Assembly: GCA_045660445.1 (NCBI GenBank)
Contig: JAZRDR010000008.1
Span: forward strand, 1-64,000
DNA: 64,000 nucleotides
Origin: Faeciplasma sp045660445
GTDB taxonomy: Bacteria; Bacillota; Clostridia; Oscillospirales; Ruminococcaceae
Direction: 5' to 3'
The notes under the pieces were generated by a model that saw only the letters and a list, made by a program, of their open reading frames with translations, had not been told where the DNA came from and made no database searches. A program made the translations under genes and the position numbers. Shown in pieces: positions 41,321 to 50,074 of the stretch. Positions within the stretch are counted from its first letter, which is position 1. Each line of letters starts with the position of its first letter.

Positions 41321-41398
41321 ATCAGGCGACGAGTCGCCTGTCACAGGTGAGCGCGCGCCCGAAGGGCGCGATGCGAGAATGTGGCCGGCGGTGAGGAG
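41321..41398 (+). repeat. GC-rich nested-hairpin element R6a
   Basis: A hairpin AGGCGA-CGAG-TCGCCT (41324-41339), then an inner stem CGCGCCC (41354-41360) / GGGCGCG (41364-41370) with loop GAA, then ATGCGAG, with outer CACA / TGTG. The 3' block is GGCCGGCGGTGAGG. Lies between the clpE end and the rplU promoter. Confidence 0.75.
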
Positions 41399-41407
41399 CA
41401 GCTGATT

Positions 41408-41472
41408 TGAAGCCGACGTCAATCGGCGGAGCTTTTGCGGCGCATGCTGCAAAAGTCGGCGATTGGTGGAGG
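41408..41472 (+). repeat. GC-rich nested-hairpin element R6b
   Basis: GCCGA (41412-41416) can pair with TCGGC at 41423-41427 or, as GCCGAC, with GTCGGC at 41455-41460. The second option encloses the hairpin CTTTTGC (41432-41438) / GCAAAAG (41449-41455) except for one shared base, so two alternative folds exist. The 3' block is GATTGGTGGAGG, ending four bases from the clpE stop codon. Confidence 0.7.
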
Positions 41473-41475
41473 CGA

Positions 41476-43764
41476 TCAAACTCCTTCGACGATGAGTTTG
41501 CCATCAGCTGCAGTCACGTTTATCGTGCGAAGCTTGATCTCACCCGAGGTGATGATAAGGTTTGCGATCTTATCCTCAACTTCCTTGCGGATTACGCGGC
41601 GAATATCGCGCGCACCGTATCTAGCGTTAAACGCAATCGATGCAATAGCTTCTTCAGCGGCACGGTCAAACGTGAACATTATTAGCTTATCAGCCAAAGG
41701 TGCTTCCATTTCCTTAAGCATAAGGTGAGCGATGTCGGCGTAATTCTCTTCGGTAAGAGGGTTGAATACAACTATTTCATCAACACGGCTGATAAATTCA
41801 GGTCTTAGGAAATCACGCAGGCCTTTCATTGCTCTATCCTTAGAAATATCAGCTTGACTTCTTTCAAAGCCCATACCCGATTTATCGGTTGAACCGGCAT
41901 TAGAGGTCATAATTATGACTGTATTTTCGAACGAAACGCTTCTGCCCTGAGCATCGTTAACTCTGCCCTCGTCCAAAATCTGCAAGAGGATATTCATAAC
42001 GTCAGGATGAGCTTTTTCGATCTCGTCGAACAGTACGACAGAATAAGGCTTACGACGCACCTTTTCAGTCAACTGACCTGCTTCGTCATATCCGACATAG
42101 CCGGGAGGCGAGCCGATAAGACGGGAAACTGTGTGCTTTTCCATATATTCCGACATATCAATGCGGATAAGCGGTTCTGTTGCATCAAAAAGCTCTGCCG
42201 CGAGGGTTTTCGCAAGCTCGGTTTTACCGACACCTGTGGGTCCCACAAAGATAAAGGATGCAGGACGGCGACGGGAAGTAAGCTGAACGCGCGAACGGCG
42301 AACTGCCGAGCAAACAAGATCGATAGCGTCGGGCTGACCTATGATCTTTTTGCTTAAAGCCTCGTGAAGATTTCTTATTTTTGCATATTCAGATTCAACG
42401 ATCTTATTAGCGGGAATGCCCGTCCAAAGCTCTATGACCTTGGAAAGGTCGACATCGGTTACGCAAACCTTATCAGCCTCGAGCTGTGCAACAGCATATT
42501 CGCCTTCAAGCTTGGTTATCTCGGCCTTGGTTTTAACGATATTTTCGTAATCAAGTTCTTCTGCAGATTCAAGCTCGGCAAGGGATGCATTTAACTCAGC
42601 GATCTGAGCTTCGAGAGTTGTTGCTTTTGCAATCTCGGGGCTTCTTATAGAAGCGCAAGCGCAGGATTCATCCAAAAGGTCGATAGCCTTGTCGGGAAGG
42701 AATCTATCGTTGATGTAGCGTTCTGATAAAACGGCGCACATTCTTACAGCGGCATCAGATATCTTAACGCGGTGATAGTTTTCATAGTACTTCTTGATTC
42801 CCAAGAGAACTTCAACGGTATCGTCAACAGTAGGCTCGGAAACAGTTATAGGCTGGAAGCGGCGCTCGAGCGCAGAATCCTTTTCGATATATTTGCGGTA
42901 TTCTTTAAAGGTTGTGGCACCGATGACCTGAAGCTCCCCTCTTGAAAGGGCGGGCTTAAGAATGTTTGCAGCGTTCATTGTGCCTTCGCTGTCCCCTGTT
43001 CCGACAAGATTATGAACCTCGTCGATAAAGAGGATCACGTTGCCTTCGCGCTTAACTTCCTCGATAAGACCTTTGATGCGGCTTTCAAACTGCCCTCTGA
43101 ACTGAGTGCCTGCAACAAGGGCTGTAAGGTCCAAAAGATAGAGCTGCTTATCTTTAAGGTTGAAAGGAACGTCACCTGCGACGATTTTTTGAGCAATACC
43201 CTCGGCAATGGCGGTTTTACCAACACCGGGCTCGCCTATAAAACAGGGATTATTCTTTTGACGACGGCTTAAAATCTGTATAGCTCTGCCGATCTCACGG
43301 TCGCGTCCGATGATATTATCAAGCTTGCCTTCGCGCGCTCTACCCGTAAGATTAGTGCAATATGTGGTTAAGAACTTAAGCTCTTGCTGTTCTTTGTTTG
43401 ATTTTTTATCCTTTTTACCTTTGGATTTATCCTTTGCGGATCTCTCACCGTTTTCAGAAGGAGTAATAGAATTCTGATTGGAATTATTTCCGCCAAGCTG
43501 ACCAAGAAGGTTAGTTAAGAAGTTAGGCATTGCGCCTGTTCCGCCCATTTCAAAGGAATCACCGTCAGCTTCCATGGTCATGCTTTCCATTAAAGCATCA
43601 AGATCCTCTTCAGAAATTCCCATCTGCTTCATATAATCATCGACCTGAGTTATGCCCATCTCGCGAGCACAAACAAAGCAAAGGCCTTCATTCTTTTTCT
43701 CGTTGCCGTTCATAGTTGTTATGAAAACGGCAGCAGGACGTTTTTTGCATCTTGAACAAATCAT
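41476..43764 (-). CDS. ClpE-type AAA+ unfoldase with N-terminal zinc finger
   Basis: Unfolds substrates for ClpP or disaggregates proteins. 762 aa. The N-terminal Cys4 zinc finger (CSRC about 3-6, CFVC about 29-32) marks ClpE as opposed to ClpC or ClpA. Then a linker rich in Lys/Ser, AAA1 with GEPGVGKTAIAEGIA and VILFIDEVHNLVG, a short M domain (about 400-450, coiled coil), and AAA2 with GPTGVGKTELAKTLA and VVLFDEIEKAHPDV. A GMGF tripeptide region near KSGMGFERSQ fits the ClpP-binding loop. Ribosome site AGGAG. Last gene of a long array; repeats R6a and R6b follow. No CtsR-type operator was noticed. Confidence 0.9.
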   Translation of the reverse strand: MICSRCKKRPAAVFITTMNGNEKKNEGLCFVCAREMGITQVDDYMKQMGISEEDLDALMESMTMEADGDSFEMGGTGAMPNFLTNLLGQLGGNNSNQNSITPSENGERSAKDKSKGKKDKKSNKEQQELKFLTTYCTNLTGRAREGKLDNIIGRDREIGRAIQILSRRQKNNPCFIGEPGVGKTAIAEGIAQKIVAGDVPFNLKDKQLYLLDLTALVAGTQFRGQFESRIKGLIEEVKREGNVILFIDEVHNLVGTGDSEGTMNAANILKPALSRGELQVIGATTFKEYRKYIEKDSALERRFQPITVSEPTVDDTVEVLLGIKKYYENYHRVKISDAAVRMCAVLSERYINDRFLPDKAIDLLDESCACASIRSPEIAKATTLEAQIAELNASLAELESAEELDYENIVKTKAEITKLEGEYAVAQLEADKVCVTDVDLSKVIELWTGIPANKIVESEYAKIRNLHEALSKKIIGQPDAIDLVCSAVRRSRVQLTSRRRPASFIFVGPTGVGKTELAKTLAAELFDATEPLIRIDMSEYMEKHTVSRLIGSPPGYVGYDEAGQLTEKVRRKPYSVVLFDEIEKAHPDVMNILLQILDEGRVNDAQGRSVSFENTVIIMTSNAGSTDKSGMGFERSQADISKDRAMKGLRDFLRPEFISRVDEIVVFNPLTEENYADIAHLMLKEMEAPLADKLIMFTFDRAAEEAIASIAFNARYGARDIRRVIRKEVEDKIANLIITSGEIKLRTINVTAADGKLIVEGV

Positions 43765-43782
43765 TTAGTATCTCCTGAAAAA

Positions 43783-44682
43783 TTAGATAAGTGTGCTTAT
43801 ATCAAGGTTATAGAAAATCTTGAAAACGTTAGTCAATTCGATTGTTTGGTTATTTATGAACATCAGCGAGCCGTCGGTCAGATATACTGCCAGGCGAACT
43901 GCCAAAACAAGACCGTAGACAACTATTATGCCCTCGACAATGCCCAAAACCGCACCCAAAAGCGAATTTACCGGCCCTATAAGAGGGATCTTGTTGACAA
44001 GCTTGAACGAGTCAGACACAGGATTGATTATTAAGCGGAACAAAAGCATTAACAAAAGCCAAACAAGGATCTTAAGCAATCCCTTAACAACGGGAGCTAT
44101 AAGGTTTTCCTCGGTCACCCTTGCGGTTTCTTGCTTGTCACCGCTGATGAATGCGCTTAATACGCTATCAACGCCTTCGGTCGTTCCCTCGATAGAAACG
44201 AGCATTTCATTCAAAAGATCGTTAGAGACTACTCCCCCCAAAAGCGAAGTGAGCATCTTTTCGATAACAGACTCTTCAACCTCAGTTCGGATCTCGTCAG
44301 TGTCGCTAACGGCGCCGTTGTTTTTCATCTCATTTGCGATATTATCGAAGAAATCACCAGCTGAGGAAAGAATGCTTCCCAGCTTTGAATCAGTAATCTC
44401 AACACCATAATCGCCTTCGGTGATAGCTTGCATCGTTATCTCGGAAGCGTCAGTGTCTTCAGAGGTCTTATCTAAAGAGGTAATGACAGCTTCTTTAATA
44501 AAATTATCATAGATAAGCGGTGATGCGATCTCAGCCCCTATCCAGCTTACAAGGATTGAAGCCACGACCAAAACAATAAGAACGACACTTCGTAAGAAGC
44601 CGCGCTTTGCGCCGATATATAAGCAAACAAGCATTATGCCGATTATTAAAGCGTCATAAAACCAATAGAGCTGCGATGCCAT
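43783..44682 (-). CDS. CvpA family membrane protein
   Basis: 299 aa. N-terminal helices LYWFYDALIIGIMLVCLYIGAKRGFLR, then VLIVLVVASILVSW, a long soluble acidic insert (about 70-185), and C-terminal helices with FRLIINPVSDSFKLVNKIPLIG followed by LLGAVLGIVEGIIVVY, the CvpA signature. The family is linked to envelope processes and colicin V export in E. coli; its function in Firmicutes is unknown. It lies 18 nt upstream of the clpE gene. Confidence 0.83.
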   Translation of the reverse strand: MASQLYWFYDALIIGIMLVCLYIGAKRGFLRSVVLIVLVVASILVSWIGAEIASPLIYDNFIKEAVITSLDKTSEDTDASEITMQAITEGDYGVEITDSKLGSILSSAGDFFDNIANEMKNNGAVSDTDEIRTEVEESVIEKMLTSLLGGVVSNDLLNEMLVSIEGTTEGVDSVLSAFISGDKQETARVTEENLIAPVVKGLLKILVWLLLMLLFRLIINPVSDSFKLVNKIPLIGPVNSLLGAVLGIVEGIIVVYGLVLAVRLAVYLTDGSLMFINNQTIELTNVFKIFYNLDISTLI

Positions 44683-44719
44683 ATTGCAAGTCCCCTTTTT
44701 TACATGAGATTAGATCGAT

Positions 44720-45898
44720 TTAATGAACGAAATCGATTCTTTGAATGTTACGATAGCCCATTAAATATACACTGTCATCCAAAACCGCGAAAGCACGGTA
44801 GACATCGTCAAGTTGAGCCGTGGCAAGGGATTCACCTTTACTGCTCACGGCATAGAGGGTTGAATCGGTATTATAATATACTGTGCTGTCGCTGACTGAA
44901 ATATGATTAACATTATCCTCGAGCGTGAGCTGAGTTATATCGGAAGAATCGTGAGTGAATATTGAAATGTTGGTGTGATTTACTCCCACGCTTTCGAATA
45001 CAAGGGCACATGTGCTGTCACTTAAGCTATATGATACGAGGTCGAAGTCGAATTTTGAGGTGAAATCGACATCCCCCTCCCTCGAGAAGCGATAGAGCGC
45101 ATCATCGGCAATGAGCCAGAAGCCATCGTGAGAATATCCGAGTGCAAAGGTAAGTGCCTTTACGGGAGAAGTTTTAAATTGAATTTCTGTAGAGGAGAAA
45201 TCGAGTGCGGTGACACACGAATTGAACTCTCCTCCAAGAGCGTATGAGCTTGAGACCAAGCAGCCCCTGCCCGAATCGTCGATCGCGATTGCGGTAATCA
45301 TATTACCGTCGGCCCAATGGAAGATTTCAGAGCCATTGCGATCATAGACTGTTAAATAGGATGAGTATTTATCGGTCGAGGTGACGATTGCAACGCTGCC
45401 ATCAGCTCCGACTGCGCCAAGAAGTATCTGATTGGTCAGCTTTTTTGAAAAGATCTGTTTTTTGGAATTGCAGACCATAAAGTTATATCCGCCCAAATCA
45501 TAAATAAGTGTTCGCTTTTCAGCAGAAGTTATTATCGGATTTGCATAGGTTGCCTGAACTGAGAAGGAAATATCGCCCGAATGATCATATACATAAAACT
45601 CGGTATCGGCAAAAAGTGTCCATCCGTTGCCAAGAGTGCCGATGGCTGTATTGGTTTTTTTGCTTATGTCGATGGGATAGTTCCCCTCGGCGATAGAGGC
45701 TTCGCCAAACTCAGCGTTTACCTCGGCACGTTCAAGAATACCGTCAAGATAAACGATCCAACGGTCCTGAGTGACGTATATAATTCCAACGACCAAGACA
45801 ACTGCAAACACGAACAAAAGGTTTTTGAATGTTCGCTTTGCTTTACGCTTGCGTCTAAGCTTTCGCATATCGGTTTCGAAAGAATTTATGCTTGACAC
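44720..45898 (-). CDS. DUF5711 family membrane-anchored beta-propeller protein
   Basis: 392 aa. Basic N-terminus (RKLRRKRKAKRTFKN), a single transmembrane helix (LLFVFAVVLVVGIIYV), then repeated beta strands such as ILLGAVGADGSVAIVT and ITAIAIDDSGRGCLVSSS that look like propeller blades. Family DUF5711, function unknown, in Clostridia commonly beside cvpA as here. Start is GTG at 45898 after GGAGGAAGG. No catalytic residues are visible. Confidence 0.8.
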   Translation of the reverse strand: MSSINSFETDMRKLRRKRKAKRTFKNLLFVFAVVLVVGIIYVTQDRWIVYLDGILERAEVNAEFGEASIAEGNYPIDISKKTNTAIGTLGNGWTLFADTEFYVYDHSGDISFSVQATYANPIITSAEKRTLIYDLGGYNFMVCNSKKQIFSKKLTNQILLGAVGADGSVAIVTSTDKYSSYLTVYDRNGSEIFHWADGNMITAIAIDDSGRGCLVSSSYALGGEFNSCVTALDFSSTEIQFKTSPVKALTFALGYSHDGFWLIADDALYRFSREGDVDFTSKFDFDLVSYSLSDSTCALVFESVGVNHTNISIFTHDSSDITQLTLEDNVNHISVSDSTVYYNTDSTLYAVSSKGESLATAQLDDVYRAFAVLDDSVYLMGYRNIQRIDFVH

Positions 45899-45924
45899 TT
45901 AGCCTTCCTCCTTCTTTATGAAAA

Positions 45925-46659
45925 TCAGTAGTATACTTTGTTTAAATACAGTCCCTGAGGGGGGACGGTTTTGCCTGCCTTGGTTCTGTCAAGCGAGGCA
46001 ATTATAGACGGAATCGAATCTAAAGGAAGCTTATCATCGTTGATGAACAAAAGCGTTCCCACCATGATGCGCACCATGTTGTATAAAAATCCGTCACCCG
46101 AAACGGTGAACTTAACGGTATCCCCTTCACGCTCGACCTTGAAATCAAAGATCGTGCGGACGGTTATTTCCTTGTCGCAAGCTGTGGCGCAAAAAGATTT
46201 GAAATCGTGTGTGCCGATAAAGTCCTTGCAGGCACGATTTAGCTTTTCAGCATCGATCGGGAACCAGCTTCTGTATGCGGTGTCAGCCAAAAATGGCGAC
46301 TTTATCTCGCTGTTGTGAATTATATAGACATATTCCTTGCCCTTGCAATCGAATCTTGCGTGGAAGCTATCTTGAGCCTCTTCGCATTCAAGGATGGATA
46401 TATCGTGCGGCAAAACGCCGTTAAGTCCAAAGATGACACCGCGCGGAGTTATATCAGTCTCAAGTGCAACGCTGAACACAAAGTTGTTAGCGTGAACACC
46501 GGCATCTGTTCGCGAGCAGCCGTTTATGGTGACACGCTCGCCCAAGAGCTTGAATATCGCATCCTCGACCGTTCCCTGAACAGTTTTGAGATCCGGTTGG
46601 CGTTGGAATCCGTGATAGTTAGTGCCCTTAAAGGACATTGTTACTTTATAGTTTGTCAT
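45925..46659 (-). CDS. truA: tRNA pseudouridine(38-40) synthase TruA
   Basis: Modifies uridines in the anticodon arm. Start at 46659 (MTNYKVTMSFKGTNYHGFQRQP), 244 aa. Catalytic Asp in GCSRTDAGVHANNFVF, tRNA-binding KEYVYIIHNSEI, and C-terminal GDGFLYNMVRIMVGTLL. The start overlaps the ecfT stop by 4 nt. The ecfA1-ecfA2-ecfT-truA order is the one seen across Firmicutes. Confidence 0.95.
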   Translation of the reverse strand: MTNYKVTMSFKGTNYHGFQRQPDLKTVQGTVEDAIFKLLGERVTINGCSRTDAGVHANNFVFSVALETDITPRGVIFGLNGVLPHDISILECEEAQDSFHARFDCKGKEYVYIIHNSEIKSPFLADTAYRSWFPIDAEKLNRACKDFIGTHDFKSFCATACDKEITVRTIFDFKVEREGDTVKFTVSGDGFLYNMVRIMVGTLLFINDDKLPLDSIPSIIASLDRTKAGKTVPPQGLYLNKVYY

Positions 46660-47465
46660 ATCGGCAACAATCCGTTCAAAACAAAAATTCCTGCGATGAA
46701 AATAAGTGTTAATAATACCGAGAGCCAATCACGAGCCGTTGTTTTAAGCTGGCGCATTCTGGTTCTGCCGTCCCCTCCGTGATAGCAGCGGCACTCCATA
46801 GCAAGAGCCAGATCCTCAGCTCTGCGGAAAGCGGAAACGAACAAAGGGATAAGTATCGGAATGAGAGCCTTTGCTCGCTGAATGACCGAGCCGGTTTCTA
46901 AATCAGCACCTCTTGCTTTTTGGGCAGCCATTATCTTATCAGTTTCCTCGATAAGAGTGGGAATGAAGCGCAAAGCTATGGTCATCATCATTGCGATCTC
47001 ATGCGCGGGGAATTTTATCGCTTTTAAGGGAGATAACACGCGCTCAATAGCGTCGGTTAAAGTTATCGGAGAAGTGGTATAGGTTAAAAGTGAGGTTCCG
47101 CAAATCAAGAATATGATTCTTACAGCCATGAATATCATGGTGCGAACACCCTCTAAGGTGATTGTGAATATCCACCATGAGACGAGGACATTTTCACCCT
47201 CTACAAAAAAGAGGTTTAATATGCCTGTGAAGATGATGATGGGAAGTATTGGTTTAATGCTTTTAAGCATCATTTTTATCGGGATCCCCGAGATGAGAAA
47301 CGCCATTATCATATAAACGATTCCCACACCCAAGCCCAAAAAGCCTGATGCTGAAAAGAGCATAACTATATATAAAGCGGTCAAAAGTAGCTTAATTCTA
47401 GGGTCTAATCGGTGAATTAAGGATTTTCCGGGGAAATATTGACCGATGGTTATATCCTTTATCAA
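46656..47465 (-). CDS. ecfT: ECF transporter transmembrane coupling protein EcfT
   Basis: 269 aa, six to seven helices. N-terminal GQYFPGKSLIHRLDPRIKLLLT, then the cytoplasmic coupling helices with AQKARGADLETGSVIQRAKA and VSAFRRAEDLALAMECRCYHG; the two Ala-Arg-Gly-type motifs dock into the EcfA pair. TTG start with AAAGGA upstream. Universal scaffold for the solitary S components folT (22538) and the one at 36681. Confidence 0.94.
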   Translation of the reverse strand: MIKDITIGQYFPGKSLIHRLDPRIKLLLTALYIVMLFSASGFLGLGVGIVYMIMAFLISGIPIKMMLKSIKPILPIIIFTGILNLFFVEGENVLVSWWIFTITLEGVRTMIFMAVRIIFLICGTSLLTYTTSPITLTDAIERVLSPLKAIKFPAHEIAMMMTIALRFIPTLIEETDKIMAAQKARGADLETGSVIQRAKALIPILIPLFVSAFRRAEDLALAMECRCYHGGDGRTRMRQLKTTARDWLSVLLTLIFIAGIFVLNGLLPI

Positions 47466-47470
47466 GATGA

Positions 47471-48331
47471 TTATCCTTTCTTTTGCTCCAAAAGTTTGAG
47501 TATAAGGTCTTTAGCGTAATTCACAGAGTAAACCTCGTCGCTAAAGTCGATGCCCATTTCTTTGAGCTTGACAAAAACTCGTGTTATCTGAGGGACGGTA
47601 AGGCCCATGTCGGTAAGTTCCTTAGCTTTTGCAAAAACCTTCTCTGGAGTGTCGTACATAATAACATTCGATTCGCCCATTACGAGAATTTTAGAAACGG
47701 TTTTTGCCACATCCTCCATCGAGTGAGAAACGAGCATTACTGTGTTGCCTTTTTCCTTGTGATAATCCTTTATAAGTCCCAAAATGCGGTCGCGGCCGTG
47801 AGGGTCGAGTCCTGCGGTGGGTTCGTCAAGGATCAAAACCTTCGGTTCCATTGCCATAACACCCGCGATTGCAACACGGCGTTTTTGTCCGCCCGAAAGC
47901 TCGAAGGGGGATTTATTCAAAACCTCGGGCTTTAAGCCGACAAGGCGTGCGGTTTCTTTAACTCGGCGGTCGATCTCGTCATCACTCAAGCCCATATTTT
48001 TTGGGCCAAAGGAGATGTCTTTATAAACCGTTTCCTCGAACAGCTGATATTCGGGATATTGGAATACAAGTCCAACCTTAAAGCGAATATCGCGCAAGCG
48101 GTGTTTATCAGCGAAAAGCTCTTCGCCATCAACGTAAACCTTGCCCGAGGTGGGCTTTAAAAGGCCATTGAAGTGCTGAATGAGGGTTGACTTGCCCGAG
48201 CCTGTGTGGCCGATGATGCCGACCATTTCCCCCTCTTCGATATCGAGGTTTATGTTGTCTAATGCTACCTTGCGAAAAGGTGTCCCCTCGCCGTAAACAT
48301 ATGTTAAATTTTCAGTTTTTAATATTCCCAA
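47471..48331 (-). CDS. ecfA2: ECF transporter ATPase EcfA2
   Basis: 286 aa ABC ATPase. Walker A GHTGSGKST, Q-loop FQYPEYQLF, signature LSGGQKRRVAIAG, Walker B VLILDEPTAGLD, and H-loop VSHSMEDV. The FQYPE Q-loop and ...RVAIAGVMAMEP stretch are typical of EcfA2. TTG start. Pairs with EcfA1 to power vitamin import. Confidence 0.94.
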   Translation of the reverse strand: MGILKTENLTYVYGEGTPFRKVALDNINLDIEEGEMVGIIGHTGSGKSTLIQHFNGLLKPTSGKVYVDGEELFADKHRLRDIRFKVGLVFQYPEYQLFEETVYKDISFGPKNMGLSDDEIDRRVKETARLVGLKPEVLNKSPFELSGGQKRRVAIAGVMAMEPKVLILDEPTAGLDPHGRDRILGLIKDYHKEKGNTVMLVSHSMEDVAKTVSKILVMGESNVIMYDTPEKVFAKAKELTDMGLTVPQITRVFVKLKEMGIDFSDEVYSVNYAKDLILKLLEQKKG

Positions 48332-48338
48332 CTTAGTT

Positions 48339-49193
48339 TCAGCCTTTCTTTAAAAGCTTATAGAGTGCCTGAACACACTCTTCCTCTGAGATGATGTCGT
48401 TTGCAATAGGGAGTCCGCAATCGATGAGTGCGTGTGTAAGCTTGGTGACCTGTGGGACATCGAGTCCAACGGATTTTAATAGCTTAAGCTGTGAAAAGAC
48501 CTTTTTAGGCTCGTCATCCAAAATGATCTTGCCGCTATCCATAACAACAACTCGTCCTGCTTGCGCAGCCTCCTCCATATAGTGAGTGATGAGGATTATC
48601 GTTACACCCATGGAGTTGAGCTGTTTAATAGTTTTCATTATTTCCCGTCTGCCGATCGGGTCGAGCATTGCTGTGGGCTCGTCCATAACGATACACTCGG
48701 GGCTTAAAGCCAAAACGCCTGCAATGTCGATTCGCTGTTTTTGTCCGCCCGAGAGCTTGTGCGGAGCATGCTCGCGGTATTTATACATTCCGACTGTGTT
48801 AAGGGCTTCGTCGACCTTACGTCTTATCTCGCTCGGCTCGACACCGACGTTTTCAAGAGCGAAGGCAACGTCCTCCTCGACGATAGTGGCAACTATCTGA
48901 TTATCGGGATTTTGAAAGACCATTCCAACGGTTTTTCTTATGTCGAAAAGGTTATTTTCGTCCTTGGTGTTCATACCGTTGATGAAAATGTCGCCCGATT
49001 CGGGGAGATTTATTGCGTTGAACATTTTGGCAAGGGTGGATTTTCCCGAGCCGTTGTGACCCAAGATCGCAACAAACTCTCCTCGCTTTATGTCTAAGGA
49101 TAGGTCGGATATGACTGTATTTTTAACAGGAGGCTCTTCATAATCGTTCATATATGAAAAGCTGACGTTTTTAACTTCGATAAAATTACTCAT
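48339..49193 (-). CDS. ecfA1: ECF transporter ATPase EcfA1
   Basis: 284 aa ABC ATPase. Walker A GHNGSGKST, Q-loop FQNPDNQIVATIVEEDVAFALEN (the EcfA1 hallmark), signature LSGGQKQRIDIAG, Walker B CIVMDEPTAMLDP, H-loop ITHYMEEA. First gene of the ecfA1-ecfA2-ecfT block, 17 nt after the methyltransferase gene. Confidence 0.95.
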   Translation of the reverse strand: MSNFIEVKNVSFSYMNDYEEPPVKNTVISDLSLDIKRGEFVAILGHNGSGKSTLAKMFNAINLPESGDIFINGMNTKDENNLFDIRKTVGMVFQNPDNQIVATIVEEDVAFALENVGVEPSEIRRKVDEALNTVGMYKYREHAPHKLSGGQKQRIDIAGVLALSPECIVMDEPTAMLDPIGRREIMKTIKQLNSMGVTIILITHYMEEAAQAGRVVVMDSGKIILDDEPKKVFSQLKLLKSVGLDVPQVTKLTHALIDCGLPIANDIISEEECVQALYKLLKKG

Positions 49194-49210
49194 TTTAAGT
49201 TCCTGAAATA

Positions 49211-50074
49211 TTATTTCTGCCAGATTGCAGTGCTTCCTGCGGGAAGGGGCATATTCGATTCCTCGACGGGAAGTCCGATCTCATCAGCTGTAACACGTCC
49301 GCCGAACTGCTTGGTTAAAACATTATCGAGCATATATGCCATTACAGAGGGCGAAAGACCGGTCGTGTAACTATTGAGGACGAAGAATAAGGGATCATCA
49401 CTTAAAACGCCCTTGCAGAGCTTGATAAGATCGTATATGCAATCTTCAAGCTTCCAAACCTCGCCCGAGGGTCCTCTTCCATAGCTTGGGGGATCCATGA
49501 TGATAGCATCATAACGCTTGCCGCGACGAATCTCTCGCTCGACAAACTTTTCGCAGTCATCAACTATCCAGCGGATTGGCTTTTCGGTCAAGTTAGAGGC
49601 AGCGGCATTTTCACGCGCCCACTGAACCATACCCTTTGAAGCGTCAACGTGGCACACGCTTGCGCCCGCATTGGCACAGGCAAGTGTTGCTCCGCCTGTA
49701 TAGGCAAAGAGGTTTAATACGTTTATCGGTCTGCCTGCATCTTTAATTAGCTGGGACATATAATCCCAGTTGACAGCCTGCTCGGGGAAAAGTCCTGTGT
49801 GCTTAAAGCCCGTGGGACGAATGATGAAGTTAAGATCACCGTATGAAATCGTCCAGCTTTCAGGGAGCTTGCGGCGATATTCCCACTCTCCCCCGCCCTT
49901 GTTTGAGCGGTGATATATAGCATCAGCATTTTTCCACAAGGGATTGCGGCGATCTGTCCTCCAGATTATCTGAGGGTCGGGTCTGACAAGGGTTTTGCCC
50001 TTCCAGGATTCGAGCTTTTCGCCATCAGAGGTGTCAATAATTTTATAATCAATCCAGTTTGAAGCTATTCTCAA
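49211..50074 (-). CDS. SAM-dependent methyltransferase (RlmI/COG1092-like)
   Basis: 287 aa with a Rossmann core: NLFAYTGGATLACANAGA (SAM loop), HVDASKGMVQWARENA and IIMDPPSYGRGPSGEVW. The DPPSYGRG motif and NLFAYTGG are those of the rRNA cytosine-methyltransferase-like COG1092 group, but the N-terminal PUA domain is absent. Target is probably rRNA, inferred. TTG start with GGAGA upstream; it overlaps the glmM stop by 4 nt. Confidence 0.82.
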   Translation of the reverse strand: MRIASNWIDYKIIDTSDGEKLESWKGKTLVRPDPQIIWRTDRRNPLWKNADAIYHRSNKGGGEWEYRRKLPESWTISYGDLNFIIRPTGFKHTGLFPEQAVNWDYMSQLIKDAGRPINVLNLFAYTGGATLACANAGASVCHVDASKGMVQWARENAAASNLTEKPIRWIVDDCEKFVEREIRRGKRYDAIIMDPPSYGRGPSGEVWKLEDCIYDLIKLCKGVLSDDPLFFVLNSYTTGLSPSVMAYMLDNVLTKQFGGRVTADEIGLPVEESNMPLPAGSTAIWQK

